Shown in pieces: positions 52,801 through 62,549 of a stretch of DNA of 64,000 nt. Positions within the stretch are counted from its first letter, which is position 1. Every line of letters starts with the position of its first letter. The DNA comes from Pseudoips prasinana (Eukaryota > Arthropoda > Insecta > Lepidoptera > Nolidae), in assembly GCA_951640165.1 (NCBI GenBank), contig OX621261.1, forward strand, positions 2,294,001-2,358,000, in the 5' to 3' direction. The translations under genes were made by a program, and so were the position numbers. The notes under the pieces are model-generated. The model was not told the DNA's origin and searched no databases. It worked only from the letters and a program-made list of their open reading frames with translations.

Positions 52801-53040
52801 ATATAAAAAATAGGTATAAATATAGAATGTGTATAAAAGTAATATGTAAGAGCGCCATTATCGCCAACAAACTGGCAACGGTTTGGCGATTTTGTTACAT
52901 TGTTTTAATGTGAATCATTTAAGAAAATAAATGGCTAAAAAATTGACTATTTTATAAAAATACAAAGATTGTCGTACTGTTTGATATGGAAGAGAAAAGA
53001 AGAATACAAAAGATGAAAACAGTAAAAATGGTGCTCACAT
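52801..53040. other. Unassigned AT-rich stretch
   Basis: Possibly LINE 3' UTR. Nothing firm. Confidence 0.3.
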
Positions 53041-53072
53041 TTTCAAAGTATAAATTGGTTAAAAGGATTATG

Positions 53073-53232
53073 ATGGATTCAATTCCCATTCAGGACTAAT
53101 TTTCGTGTGATGAGCACAATTATTTGTCAAACATGGAACAAATGATCGTGCTCATCACACAAAAAATTGTCCTGGGTGGGAATCGAACCCATGACTAGCA
53201 GTCAGAGTCACTAAACCAGCAGGCTTGCCCAT
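53073..53232. mobile_element. Inverted pair of SINE B/C-like pieces
   Basis: GTGTGATGAGCACAATTATT at ~53106 and its inverse ATCGTGCTCATCACAC at ~53145 are arms of ~50 bp. The right arm continues to a tRNA-like head (minus: GGTTTAGTGACTCTGACTGC, GGGTTCGATTCCCACCCAGG) that abuts the mariner. Confidence 0.7.
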
Positions 53233-53799
53233 AAGAAAATTGAAAAATAGTTTCGGTTCAGTTGGAAGGCGCCACTCCGAAGCTTGTTGACTAGTTTGCA
53301 TGTCATACTCGTAAACCCACGTCTCTTCACCAGTAACAATGCGTTTCATGAATGTTGGGTCGGAATTGACTCGTTCTACCATGCCCTCAGCGACTTTCAT
53401 GCGATTGAGTTTTTGGAGAAAATTCAGATCTTTTGGGACTAGCCGAGCGGCAACATGTTTCATACCCAAATGATTAGTTAAAATGGTACGAATCGACTCG
53501 TGAGATACAGAAAGTTCGGCGGCTATCTCTCTCAGAGTTGAATCAGGATTTTCAGTGACTATTCCCTTCACTTTTGCGATGTTAACTTCAGTTGCAGACG
53601 TTGATGACCTACCAGAGCGAGGCAAATCTTTCATCACATCTCGACCGCTTTTGAACGCTTTGAACCACTCATAAGCAAGAGTTTTTGATAAAGTCGATTC
53701 GCCGTAAGCCTTCTGTAACATTTTCAGTGACTCCGAACACGAAATTCCATTAGCGATGCAAAATTTAAGACAAACTCTTTGTTCGATATTTTTGTCCAT
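53229..53799 (-). pseudogene. Mariner transposase, N-terminal ~190 residues
   Basis: Start at the Met of MDKNIEQRVCLKFCIANGIS; upstream in-frame residues are not mariner. Two helix-turn-helix regions follow (AYEWFKAFKSGR; LREIAAELSVSHESIRTIL), the DNA-binding half of mariner transposases, then PKDLNFLQKLNRM and VTGEETWVYEYD. The first catalytic Asp of the DD34D triad, normally TGDETWV, is Glu. The frame is then cut at ASEWRLPTEP by SINE-like sequence, losing the other two catalytic positions (~345 residues expected). The last ~30 codons of the open frame are SINE, not mariner. Confidence 0.9.
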
Positions 53800-54002
53800 T
53801 ATGAAATTCGCAATACACACTATATATGATATTACTAAAACCAGCACTGTATTTAATATAAATAACTGATGACACTCAAACTCCGCACCAAAATGGAAAA
53901 CAGTTGTGCCAATCTAACAACAACAAAAAAAAAACAACAATTTGAATTTGGAACCATAAACAAATCATCCACTCCCGATACTTTTTTGACTGAATGTCCT
54001 AA
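53800..54002 (-). mobile_element. Mariner 5' untranslated part and terminus
   Basis: Minus strand from about TAGGACATTCAGTCAAAAAA through a long T-run to the Met. A TA next to the presumed end (GGTATAC) fits TA targeting. The other terminus is absent so the inverted repeat cannot be confirmed. Confidence 0.55.
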
Positions 54003-54051
54003 AGGTATACTGTAAGTCATTATGTGCTTACGGAGTTGCGGGCACGGCTAG

Positions 54052-54294
54052 TCTATACTAGTATTATAAAGAGGTAATGTTTGTGAGTTTGTGTGTGACG
54101 TTGTAAGGGGTAATCTCCGGATCTACTGAACCGATTTTAAAAATTATTACACCAATAGAAAAATACGTTATTGTGGAGTGTCATAGGCTATGATTCATCA
54201 TCATTATTTTTATTTAACCCGAAGTATTACGCGGTACAAACGGGCAGGGACAAAAATATTTATAACTCGGAACGAAGTCCGCGGGCACGGCCAG
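54052..54294 (+). mobile_element. Helitron-like type D
   Basis: TCTATACTAGTATTATAAAG to GAAGTCCGCGGGCACGGCCAG, close in style to the Lep1-type Helitrons I recall. End CCAG instead of CTAG. Another 3' end (GTTGCGGGCACGGCTAG, 54051) directly precedes it. Confidence 0.75.
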
Positions 54295-54301
54295 TCTTCT
54301 T

Positions 54302-55485
54302 TCTACTTTATAAAAATAAGTCGGGTTTTCCTTCCTGACGCTATAACTCCAGAACGCACGAACCGATTTCCACGGTTTTGCATTCGTTGGAAAGGTCTCG
54401 GGCTCCGTGAGGTTTATAGCAAAGAAAAATTATAAAATTTAACGCGAGTAACACCGCGGGGCACAGCTAGTCTACTATATAAAAATAAGTCGGGTTTTCC
54501 TTCCTGACGCTATAACTCCAGAACGCACGAACCGATTTCCACGGTTTTGCATTCGTTGGAAAGGTCTCGGGCTCCGTGAGGTTTATAGCAAAGAAAAATT
54601 ATAAAATTTAACGCGAGTAACACCGCGGGGCACAGCTAGTCTACTATATAAAAATAAGTCGGGTTTTCCTTCCTGACGCTATAACTCCAGAACGCACGAA
54701 CCGATTTCCACGGTTTTGCATTCGTTGGAAAGGTCTCGGGCTCCGTGAGGTTTATAGCAAAGAAAAATTATAAAATTTAACGCGAGTAACACCGCGGGGC
54801 ACAGCTAGTCTACTATATAAAAATAAGTCGGGTTTTCCTTCCTGACGCTATAACTCCAGAACGCACGAACCGATTTCCACGGTTTTGCATTCGTTGGAAA
54901 GGTCTCGGGCTCCGTGAGGTTTATAGCAAAGAAAAATTATAAAATTTAACGCGAGTAACACCGCGGGGCACAGCTAGTCTACTATATAAAAATAAGCCGG
55001 GTTTTCCTTCCTGACGCTATAACTCCAGAACGCACGAACCGATTTCCACGGTTTTGCATTCGTTGGAAAGGTCTCGGGCTCCGTGAGGTTTATAGCAAAG
55101 AAAAATTATAAAATTTAACGCGAGTAACACCGCGGGGCACAGCTAGTCTACTATATAAAAATAAGCCGGGTTTTCCTTCCTGACGCTATAACTCCAGAAC
55201 GCACGAACCGATTTCCACGGTTTTGCATTCGTTGGAAAGGTCTCGGGCTCCGTGAGGTTTATAGCAAAGAAAACTTATAAAATTTAACGCGAGTAACACC
55301 GCGGGGCACAGCTAGTCTACTATATAAAAATAAGTCGGGTTTTCCTTCCTGACGCTATAACTCCAGAACGCACGAACCGATTTCCACGGTTTTGCATTCG
55401 TTGGAAAAGGTCTCGGGCTCCGTGAGGTTTATAGAAAAGAAAATTTATAAAATTTAACGCGAGTAACACCGCGGGGCACAGCTAG
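54302..55485 (+). repeat. Seven head-to-tail copies of the 169-bp Helitron-like unit (H169)
   Basis: Unit starts: 54302, 54471, 54640, 54809, 54978, 55147, 55316; spacing exactly 169. Each runs from TCTACTATATAAAAATAAG to GGGGCACAGCTAG and the next TC follows at once. Units differ at only a few positions (for example GTCGGG/GCCGGG; one extra A in the last). A solo copy is at 10959-11127. Confidence 0.97.
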
Positions 55486-55754
55486 TAAGTCATAAAATCA
55501 AAAGCCTCCTTATTGACACGACTACAAGCGATTAATTAAAGCCTCCGACGCAAAATAGGCCTCACCTATTTACTTGCCCCCAGGCTAATTGTGTTATGTG
55601 CCTAACTAAATAGGACAGGCAAGGTTGTGTTAACTTGAGGTGAAGACCCAATAAATAATTATATCGAATTAATATTCATTTGCATGGAAACTTAGTACAA
55701 CGTGATGTTGTATAATAATTTGCCAGGCATGTAAAATATTTTTTTATATAATAA
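55486..55754. other. Unassigned stretch
   Basis: No frame or shared repeat recognised. Confidence 0.35.
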
Positions 55755-56067
55755 CTAGCTATGCCCCGCGGTTTTACCCGCGTTAAATTTTATGAATTAT
55801 CACAGCCCCTCCCTCGTAGGTGATAGCGTGATAATATGTAGCCTATATGCTGACCCGACCTCTTAGTAATATTCATGCAAAATTTGAAGTAAATCCATGC
55901 AGTACTTTTTGAGTTTAGCCCGGACATACATACAGACAAACCGACAAAAATTCTAATAACTATATTTTTGGCTTTGCTATCGATTGTAGATCACGCCACA
56001 AGTATCTTTTTAAAAAAATATTCAATGTACAGTTTTGATTTTCCTACAATTTTATTATATGTATAGA
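55755..56067 (-). mobile_element. Helitron-like type A, full length
   Basis: 313 bp, minus strand TCTATACATATAATAAAATT to GGGGCATAGCTAG. Confidence 0.88.
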
Positions 56068-56548
56068 TATCTTGGGACATTATTTACACACGGCCAGCTG
56101 TTATAGTTTCAATTTATTTTAGTTCTTATAGATCCCAAACTAAGCAGAGCTTGTACTATGGAAACAAGATAACTGATATACTACATTAACTATTATTCTT
56201 TTGTAAATACATACTTATACAGATAATTACACCCATTCATGCACACAAAATATCTGTCCTGGGGCACTACCGGCTAAGTCACCGAACATCGATTTCCTAA
56301 ATGGCGTTCAAATAAATAAAGGTTAAAAATGACGTAATCAATCGTTAAATCGGCTTCAACGTTGAAAATCCATTCCGGACCATTAATAACGTCACATGTG
56401 CTCATGGAAGCCGATTTAACGATTGATTAAGTCATTTGTAACCTTTATTTATTTGAACGCCATTTAAGAAATCGAAGTTCAGCGACTTAGCCGGTAGAGC
56501 CCCTGGGTGGCAATCAAACCTCTTTTGTCAACCACGCCAACAGCGGGC
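56068..56548 (-). mobile_element. SINE family B carrying MITE P
   Basis: SINE parts 56068-56260 and 56504-56548 rejoin at TGTCCTGGGTGGCAATC. Head at the right end: GGTTGACAAAAGAGG...; ends CCCGCTGTTGGCGTGG. A ~30-bp insertion sits near 56100. Confidence 0.8.
56261..56503. mobile_element. MITE family P, short form (243 bp)
   Basis: ~96-bp inverted arms (56261-56356, 56408-56503) with a 51-bp centre containing TCCGGACCATTAATAACGTC. The long form at 48592 shares arms and this centre but has ~265 bp more inside. Confidence 0.9.
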
Positions 56549-56660
56549 CTGTTGGCGTGGTTGACAAATGCTTGCTTTTCACGCCGGAGGTAGTGGGTTT
56601 GATTGCCACCCAGGACAGATATTTAGTGTGCATGAACATGTCTGTTTGTGTGCATGAACA
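56549..56660 (+). mobile_element. SINE family B head, facing the previous one
   Basis: CTGTTGGCGTGGTTGACAAA, box-B-like GGGTTTGATTGCCACCCAGG. Its first 20 bp (56549-56568) are the perfect inverse of 56524-56543, 5 bp apart, so two SINE heads meet head to head. Confidence 0.85.
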
Positions 56661-56664
56661 TATC

Positions 56665-56735
56665 TGAGGCTGAGATCTGAGCGTACTTAGACTTTGCTCA
56701 GACTTTACTTAGACAGAAGTTAATGCATGTAACGA
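56665..56735 (+). repeat. Dispersed repeat family S
   Basis: GAGGCTGAGATCTGAGCGTA, CTTAGACTTTGCTCAGACTT; inverse copy at 60430-60491. Confidence 0.6.
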
Positions 56736-56751
56736 AATTACAATTGAAATG

Positions 56752-57430
56752 AATTGAAGTTTGCATTTGCATTATATAAAATAGGAAAAATTGTAGATCA
56801 GCCTGCGGTTATCACCGCTTATTATGGGTACGTTGACTCAATAATACGTTATGGCATAATCTTCTGGGGCAACTCCAGTGAAAATGAATTAATATTCAAA
56901 GCTCAAAAAAAATGCATTAGATCTATATGCAAATTGAAACAGACTGACAGTTGCAAACCATATTTTTCGTCACTGAAAATCTTAACACTACCCTGCTTGT
57001 ACATCTTTGAGACGGCTTTGTTCGTGAAAAACAACATTCACTTATTTAAAAAAACTTCTGAGCAAAGGTTAAAGCCTACAAGACAAATACATAGACATGA
57101 GCTATGTTCCCGACCTGCAAAAACCGCACTTATGCACAAAAGCATATTTTGTATGGCACCTAAGATTTTCAATAAAGTACCTAATGTAATAAAAGATTTA
57201 CCGCTTGCTAGTTTCAAACATAAACTAAGAATAATGCTTATTGAAAAGTGCTATTATACCATTACCGAATTCCTAGTTGATGACATTTAAGATGTATTTA
57301 CTAATAGCTATTTGTATTCAATGACATGTTGTATTTTGTTCTCTTGACATTGTATTTAATGACACCTAATCGACCTGTACGGGTTTCAAATTTAATTTCA
57401 TTTTGACATATTTAATTCTTCATGACAAAT
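56752..57430 (+). pseudogene. CR1/jockey-like LINE C-terminus and 3' UTR
   Basis: 178-codon frame (56754-57290) with GIIFWGNSSENELIFKAQKK, SLKILTLPCLYIFETALFVK and FNKVPNVIKDLPLASFKHK. It is close kin of the 28112-28648 frame by eye. The polymerase core lies upstream and is missing. The UTR to ~57430 is AT-rich. Confidence 0.85.
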
Positions 57431-58320
57431 TTAAGATTTAAGATTTCACGCTTTCGCGCGAATTTCTAAGATTTTTGGCTCCTCTATTACCATCTTAAGT
57501 AATACCCAGAAATTATTTAATACATGTTAAATATGGAAAAATCGTTTTTGTTGACGTTTAATGTATCACATTTACCAACAAAAATTTGCTTGTTCTGTAG
57601 TGACTCATCTCCCACAACCATTTTAATGAAATATCGCCGTAGAGTGAATTTCAAAGTCCTGTAACTAGCAATAATACTTATAAACTAATCTAAAAAAAAA
57701 ACATTCAGCATGAGACATATATTTTATTCGTCGTTTAATGTAACAGATTCTTGAATTTTGTTACCATTAATTAGTAAAAAAAATAATCCTTACACCAATT
57801 TTAAGTTTTTTCTTGGAATTTCATAGTGATTTTTGGTTTAAATAAAGCGTAATTACTAAAAGAAAATTATACCATCATAAACTATGTTCTTTGGAGAATC
57901 GAATTCTACAGTTTTTTCTTAAATATTGGCAATTAATTTGTCATAATATCGATTTGAACATCAGTTTAAATTACAATAAATTACGATACACGGGTGGGCA
58001 CCGATTAGTACGGCGCGAGCGCCCATCGAGGTAGGACCTGTGCCATATTTCCCGCGTCCCGACTTTCGAGCGCTCGTATAGTGAAGTAGTTCATATACTG
58101 CGACCACATAGTTTTGATTCGTTTTGTATTTTTTCATAAGGTACGGTTTTATTTATTATGAAGTATGTATGTATGTAAGATTTTAGTTTCTTGTAGAATA
58201 ATTATATATTTTTGTTTCATTACTAGCTATGGGGCGCGAGGAATGTGTATACCGTTGCGTAAAAAAAGGAAACGTGCAGCTTTAAAAAAAACAACAGAAG
58301 TGAGGTAGATACCTATTTTT
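57431..58320. other. Unassigned AT-rich stretch
   Basis: No shared repeat. A GC-rich spot lies at 57990-58075 (GGCGCGAGCGCCCATCGAGG). A 19-codon frame at 58229-58285 (MGREECVYRCVKKG) could be the start of a C2CH-type finger but is too short to call. Confidence 0.3.
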
Positions 58321-58624
58321 AGGGTTCCGTAGCCAAATGGCAAAAAACGCAACCCTTATAGATTCGTCATGTCTGTCTGTCCGTCCGCATGTCACAGCCA
58401 TTTTTTTCCGAAACTATAAGAGCTGTACTGTTGAAACTTGGTAAGTAGATACATTCTGTGAACCGCATTAAGATTTTCATACAAAAATAGAAAAATAATA
58501 ATAATTTTGGGGGTTCCCCATACATAGAACTGAAACTCAACATTTTTTTTTCATCGTACCCATACATGTGGGGTATCTATGGATAGGTCTTCAAAAATGA
58601 TATTGAGGTTCCTAATATCATTTT
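58321..58624 (+). mobile_element. 'GGGTTCCGTAGCC' element (family G), 5' half
   Basis: AGGGTTCCGTAGCCAAATGG to GGTTCCTAATATCATTTT, then a second copy begins inside its T-run. Confidence 0.85.
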
Positions 58625-59210
58625 AGGGTTCCGTAGCCAAATGGCAAAAAACGGAACCCTTATAGATTCGTCATGTCTGTCTGTCTGTCTGTCCGTATGT
58701 CACAGCCACTTTTTTCTGAAACTATAAGAGCTGTACTACTGAAACTTGGTAAGTAGATGTACTCTGTGAACCGCATTAAGATTTTTACACAAAAATTGAA
58801 AAAGAACGATTATTTTGGGGGGTCGCCATACATAGAACTGAAACTCAAAAAATTTTTGGTCATCGTACCCATACATGTGTCTATGGATAGGTCTTAAAAA
58901 ATGATATTGAGGTTCCTAATATTATTTTTTTTCTAAACTGAATAGTTTGCGCGAGAGACACTTCCAAAGTGGTAAAATGGGCCCCCCCCCCCCCTCTAAC
59001 TTCTAAAATAAGAGAATGATAAAACTAAAAAAAAATATGTTATACATTACCATATAAACTAACAACGAAAATTGGTTTGAACGAAATCTAGTAAGTAGTT
59101 TTTTTTAATGCATCATAAATCGTAAACCGCACTTTACCTTTCATTTAATCAACTGAAATACTTGCTGCTGCGGAACCCTTCATGTGCGAGTCCGACTCGC
59201 ACTTTGCCGG
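58625..59210 (+). mobile_element. 'GGGTTCCGTAGCC' element (family G), full length
   Basis: 586 bp, AGGGTTCCGTAGCC to GACTCGCACTTTGCCGG, T-runs on both sides. Contains a C-run at 58983. Used as the length reference of the family. Confidence 0.88.
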
Positions 59211-59286
59211 TTTTTTTTTATTTACAATATTCATATTTACTGTAACCGATTATACGTAGATATTGAAAATTAACAGCTATTTTAGA

Positions 59287-59755
59287 ATGAATAATCGTCT
59301 AAAACGTACAGAGGAGGGTAGCGCCTTTAGATCAGACGCGGTGCCAGGTACTAGCCGTACAAGTAATAATTCAGATTCGGCAACAGAAGTTGTACGTAAC
59401 AATTTAATAATTATTTATTTGAATCAGAAGTTTATTTAGTGTTTGTCAATAATTAATTATATAAAAAATTATAGGAGAAAGAACATGTTGCAGTAGACCC
59501 TGGAGACCTAGACGAATCAATGAAACTTTCAGACTCAATCGTAAATCGCAAATCGTAAAAAAATCGTATGTGTATTTGCTGTATGGACAGGTCCTGATTT
59601 TCCATTGAAAGTAGTAAGAGTAGAGAAAGACGACGTTTTTTGGCAGGCGAAAATGCTACCCAAATTGGTTCGGTTTTACCAAGACTGCGTATTGCCGGAA
59701 ATCATAGATCCGAGAAAGGCAAGATCAATGCCTTTACGGCAAATATGCATTTAGC
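59287..59755 (+). pseudogene. YqaJ-like nuclease gene remnant, possibly from an ISL2EU-type transposon
   Basis: Possible first exon 59287-59391 (MNNRLKRTEEGSAFRSDAVP...), GT at 59392 and AG at 59473-59474 bounding an 83-bp intron, then exon 2 (EKEHVAVDPGDLDESMKLSD) that soon stops. At 59563-59755, another frame reads FAVWTGPDFPLKVVRVEKDD, VFWQAKMLPKLVRFYQDCVL and PEIID. 'FWq.kMLPkLv.Fy...lLPEi' is the C-terminal signature of YqaJ-type nucleases, common in insects and known as the second protein of ISL2EU transposons. Catalytic core missing. Splice sites are inferred, not shown. Confidence 0.6.
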
Positions 59756-60239
59756 ATATCAAAAATACTATGTTCGTTTTTGTATCAACTTTTATTAAAT
59801 ATTTTACATAACATACCTATCCGTGTTTTCTTATTAATCTAGCTAGAAATCTTTGTTAGAGTAAATATAACTTTTTTTTATAAATCTCTTATCAATTCAT
59901 ATTACGATTACGGCTCAAGATAGCCTCGTCCGTCTTGACACGTGTATTACACAGTTTACATTGCGTTTGAGTGGGTAGACACGCACACATAAACAATGAT
60001 GCAGTCTTTTACCTAAACTCGAGCGTAATCATTTTGTGAAATGGCTCTTAAGTCTTTGACATATTACTTTTTTTTAACCATAATATGACATTAAACTTGG
60101 TGCCACTAAATATGATATTTTTATATATTGAATGATAGATAGATTTGATAATAATGTAATTCCAGAGTACAAATTTATGTAATTTAAAATAAAATGTATA
60201 GCAAATTATTGTATAGATTGTATAATATCAAAGCAAACG
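59756..60239. other. Unassigned AT-rich stretch
   Basis: No clear feature. Could include the 3' UTR of the YqaJ-like gene. Confidence 0.3.
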
Positions 60240-60340
60240 TGTACGCCTTTTTTGGCAGATTTTTGAGGAACTATGTTTATTTTAAGACCCTGTATTACCA
60301 AAAATCACACGAATAAATGAGTTTGAGTTTGAGTTTGGTG
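60240..60340 (+). mobile_element. LINE 3' end with (GAGTTT)n tail
   Basis: CCTGTATTACCAAAAATCAC then AATAAATGAGTTTGAGTTTG. Family unknown. Confidence 0.5.
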
Positions 60341-60429
60341 TTTTGACTTTGTCTGTCTTAGCTTATGCTAAGCATAATCTTAACTCCAAAAAGTCATAAA
60401 TACCAAATCAAAGTATAAGCTTAGCATAC

Positions 60430-60491
60430 ACTTAGCAAAGTTTTAGGTAAGTAAAGTTTGAGCAAAGTCTAAGTACGCTCTATAGATCTCA
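60430..60491 (-). repeat. Dispersed repeat family S
   Basis: Inverse of 56665-56720: AGTCTAAGTACGCTC, ATCTCAGCCTGAG. Confidence 0.55.
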
Positions 60492-60601
60492 GCCTGAGTC
60501 TGGGTGTGCTTCTGTCAACAGAAGTAGTTAGTTTTTAAGGTGGACCGATGATCTTGTGAGGGTTACTGGAAGCCGCCGGATGCGGGTAACTTAAGACCCG
60601 C

Positions 60602-61145
60602 ATCATCATATCAGCCGAAAGACGCCCACTGCTGGACAAAAGCCTCCCCAAGGATCTCCGTAATGGCCGTTTTTGTGCTACCCGCATCTAGCGTCTTCCC
60701 GCGACCCTCACAAGATCGTCGGTCCACCTTGTAGGGGGCCTGCCCACGCTGCGTCTTCCGGTTCGTGGTCACCACTCGATAACCTTTGACGGTCACCGTA
60801 GCCTAGTTGGTAGTGCTCCTGCCTACAAAGCTGGTGGTCCTGGGTTCGAATCCCGGTAAGTGCAAATATTAGTGTGATGAGCACGAATATTTGTTTCTGA
60901 GTCATGGATGTTTCCTATGTATTTAAGTATCTATCTATGTATATAAGTATGTATATCGTCGCCTGGTACCCATAGTACAAGCTTTGCTTAGTTTGGGGCT
61001 AGGATGATCTGTGTGACATTGTTCCTAGATATTGTTATGGTAATTGTTTCTGCCCCAGCGGCTATCGGTTCTACGAGCTGTGTGCCCCACCCACTACCAC
61101 TTCAGTTTGGCAATTATTTGGGCTATGTCAGCTACTTTGGTTCGC
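60602..61145 (-). pseudogene. RTE-like LINE (family 2) split by a SINE
   Basis: Minus-strand LINE codons at 61047-61145 (RRTKVADIAQIIAKLKW) and 60602-60785 (PYKVDRRSCEG..., tail with CAGCAGTGGGCGTCTTTCGG) are one fragment. SINE C (60786-61046) lies between. Confidence 0.8.
60786..61040 (+). mobile_element. SINE family C, full length
   Basis: GACGGTCACCGTAGCCTAGT (box A), GGGTTCGAATCCCGG (box B), end GGATGATCTGTGTGACATTG. The LINE resumes after it, so it is younger than that LINE fragment. Confidence 0.88.
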
Positions 61146-61173
61146 CTGCCTAATTGTATATGATTATATTTTG

Positions 61174-61660
61174 TGCCATATCCCCTATTGGGGAGGCTAT
61201 GGTAGAAACCTTTGGGGAAGCCATATCCCCCTATTGGGGAGGCTCTTGTCCAGCAGTGGACGTAATTGGTTGACATGATAGAAACCTATGGGGAAGCCAT
61301 ATCCCCCTATTGGGGAGGCTCTTGTCCAGCAGTGGACGTAAATGGTTGACATGATAGAAACCTTTGGGGAGGCCATATCCCCCTATTGGTGAGGCTCTTA
61401 TCCAGCAGTGTACGTACTTGGTTGACATGATTGAAACCTTTGGGGAAGCCATATCCCCCTTTTGGGGAGGCTCTGTTGACATAATAGAAACCTTTGAGGA
61501 GGCCATATCCCCCTATTGGGGAGGCTCCTTGTCCAGTTGTGGACGTAGTTACGTCCACTGTAGTACCAGTACCAGTTGGTTGTATTGATAGAAACCTTTG
61601 GGGAGGCTATATCCCCCTATTGGGGAGGCCTATCTCCAGCAGTGGACTATATCAGGCTGA
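61174..61660 (+). repeat. ~75-bp minisatellite built from a LINE 3' end
   Basis: Units of TAGAAACCTTTGGGGAAGCC, ATATCCCCCTATTGGGGAGG, CTCTTGTCCAGCAGTGGACG repeat six to seven times with length changes. TTGTCCAGCAGTGGACG is the terminal block of LINE family 2, which ends just upstream at 61145. Frames across it are repeats, not genes. Confidence 0.9.
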
Positions 61661-61887
61661 TAGTACACTCATATTTGTGTACATACCGCTTCGTATTTTT
61701 CAATATCTTGGTCGCGATGTTTTTCCACAAATATAAAAAGCAACCTATTATTGTACAAAGGAATTCCAAGTAATTATTAAGAAGGATACATTTCTAGCTA
61801 TTGCGGTAATTTTTATACCCATTAGTTTTAAACAAGATTTTATGATATTAAGTTAACTTTCTATCGGCTTTGAATTTTATAGCATCA

Positions 61888-62157
61888 CTAGCTATGCCCC
61901 GCGGTTTTATCCGAGTTTAATTTTATTAATTATCACACCTTCTCCCCCGTAGGTGATAGCGTGATAATATGTAGCCTATATGTTGACCCGACCTCTGAGT
62001 AATATTCATGCAAAATATGAAGTAAATCCATGCACTAGTTGAGTTTAGCCCGGACAAACATACAGACAAATTCGTTATCGATTGTAGATCGAATCCCAAG
62101 TATCCTTTTTAAAAATATTCAATGTACAGTTTAGACTTTCTTATGATTTTATTATAT
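61888..62157 (-). mobile_element. Helitron-like type A, first of two in tandem
   Basis: Minus-strand 3' end GGGGCATAGCTAG at the left; the 5' TC end is cut by the next copy. Confidence 0.82.
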
Positions 62158-62158
62158 A

Positions 62159-62441
62159 CTAGCTGTGGCCCGCGGTTTTACCCGCGTTAAATTTAATTAA
62201 CACAGCTCTTCCCCCGCAGGTGATAGTGTAATAATATGTAGCCTATATGTTGACCCGACCTCTTAGTAATATTCATGCAAAATATGAAGTAAATCCATGC
62301 AATAGTTTTTGAGTTTAGCCCGGACATACATACAGACAAACATTCTAAATACTATATTTTTGGCTTCGATATCGATTGTAGATCACGTAACCTTTAAAAA
62401 AATATTCAATTTGTACTGTTTTAACTTTCCTACGATTATAT
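62159..62441 (-). mobile_element. Helitron-like type A, second of two in tandem
   Basis: 3' end GGGCCACAGCTAG at 62159; the 5' end stops at CGTAGGAAAGTTAAAAC without TCTATACAT. Confidence 0.82.
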
Positions 62442-62447
62442 TTGTCA

Positions 62448-62525
62448 CGATCCTTGCACACCTCTTTCGCTTCGTTTACTAAATTATATTCTTCATACAT
62501 GCTCGCCGGCTAAGGGTACTAAAAA
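62448..62525 (-). mobile_element. RTE-like LINE (family 1) fragment
   Basis: Inverse of GCCGGCGAGCATGTATGAAG and GAGGTGTGCAAGGATCGTGA, as in 46548-46625. Both ends truncated. Confidence 0.7.
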
Positions 62526-62549
62526 GCATTAATCTAATCTCAAAAATAG

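Noticed and set aside
53155..53847. The whole 230-codon mariner frame as one protein
   Set aside because: The first 16 codons are upstream of the true Met and the last ~30 are SINE sequence.
54302..55485. CRISPR-like regular repeats
   Set aside because: Repeats abut with no spacers and the surroundings are an insect genome; it is a transposon tandem array.
61231..61773. Overlapping repeat-rich frames (60-91 codons) on both strands
   Set aside because: They are translations of a ~75-bp minisatellite.
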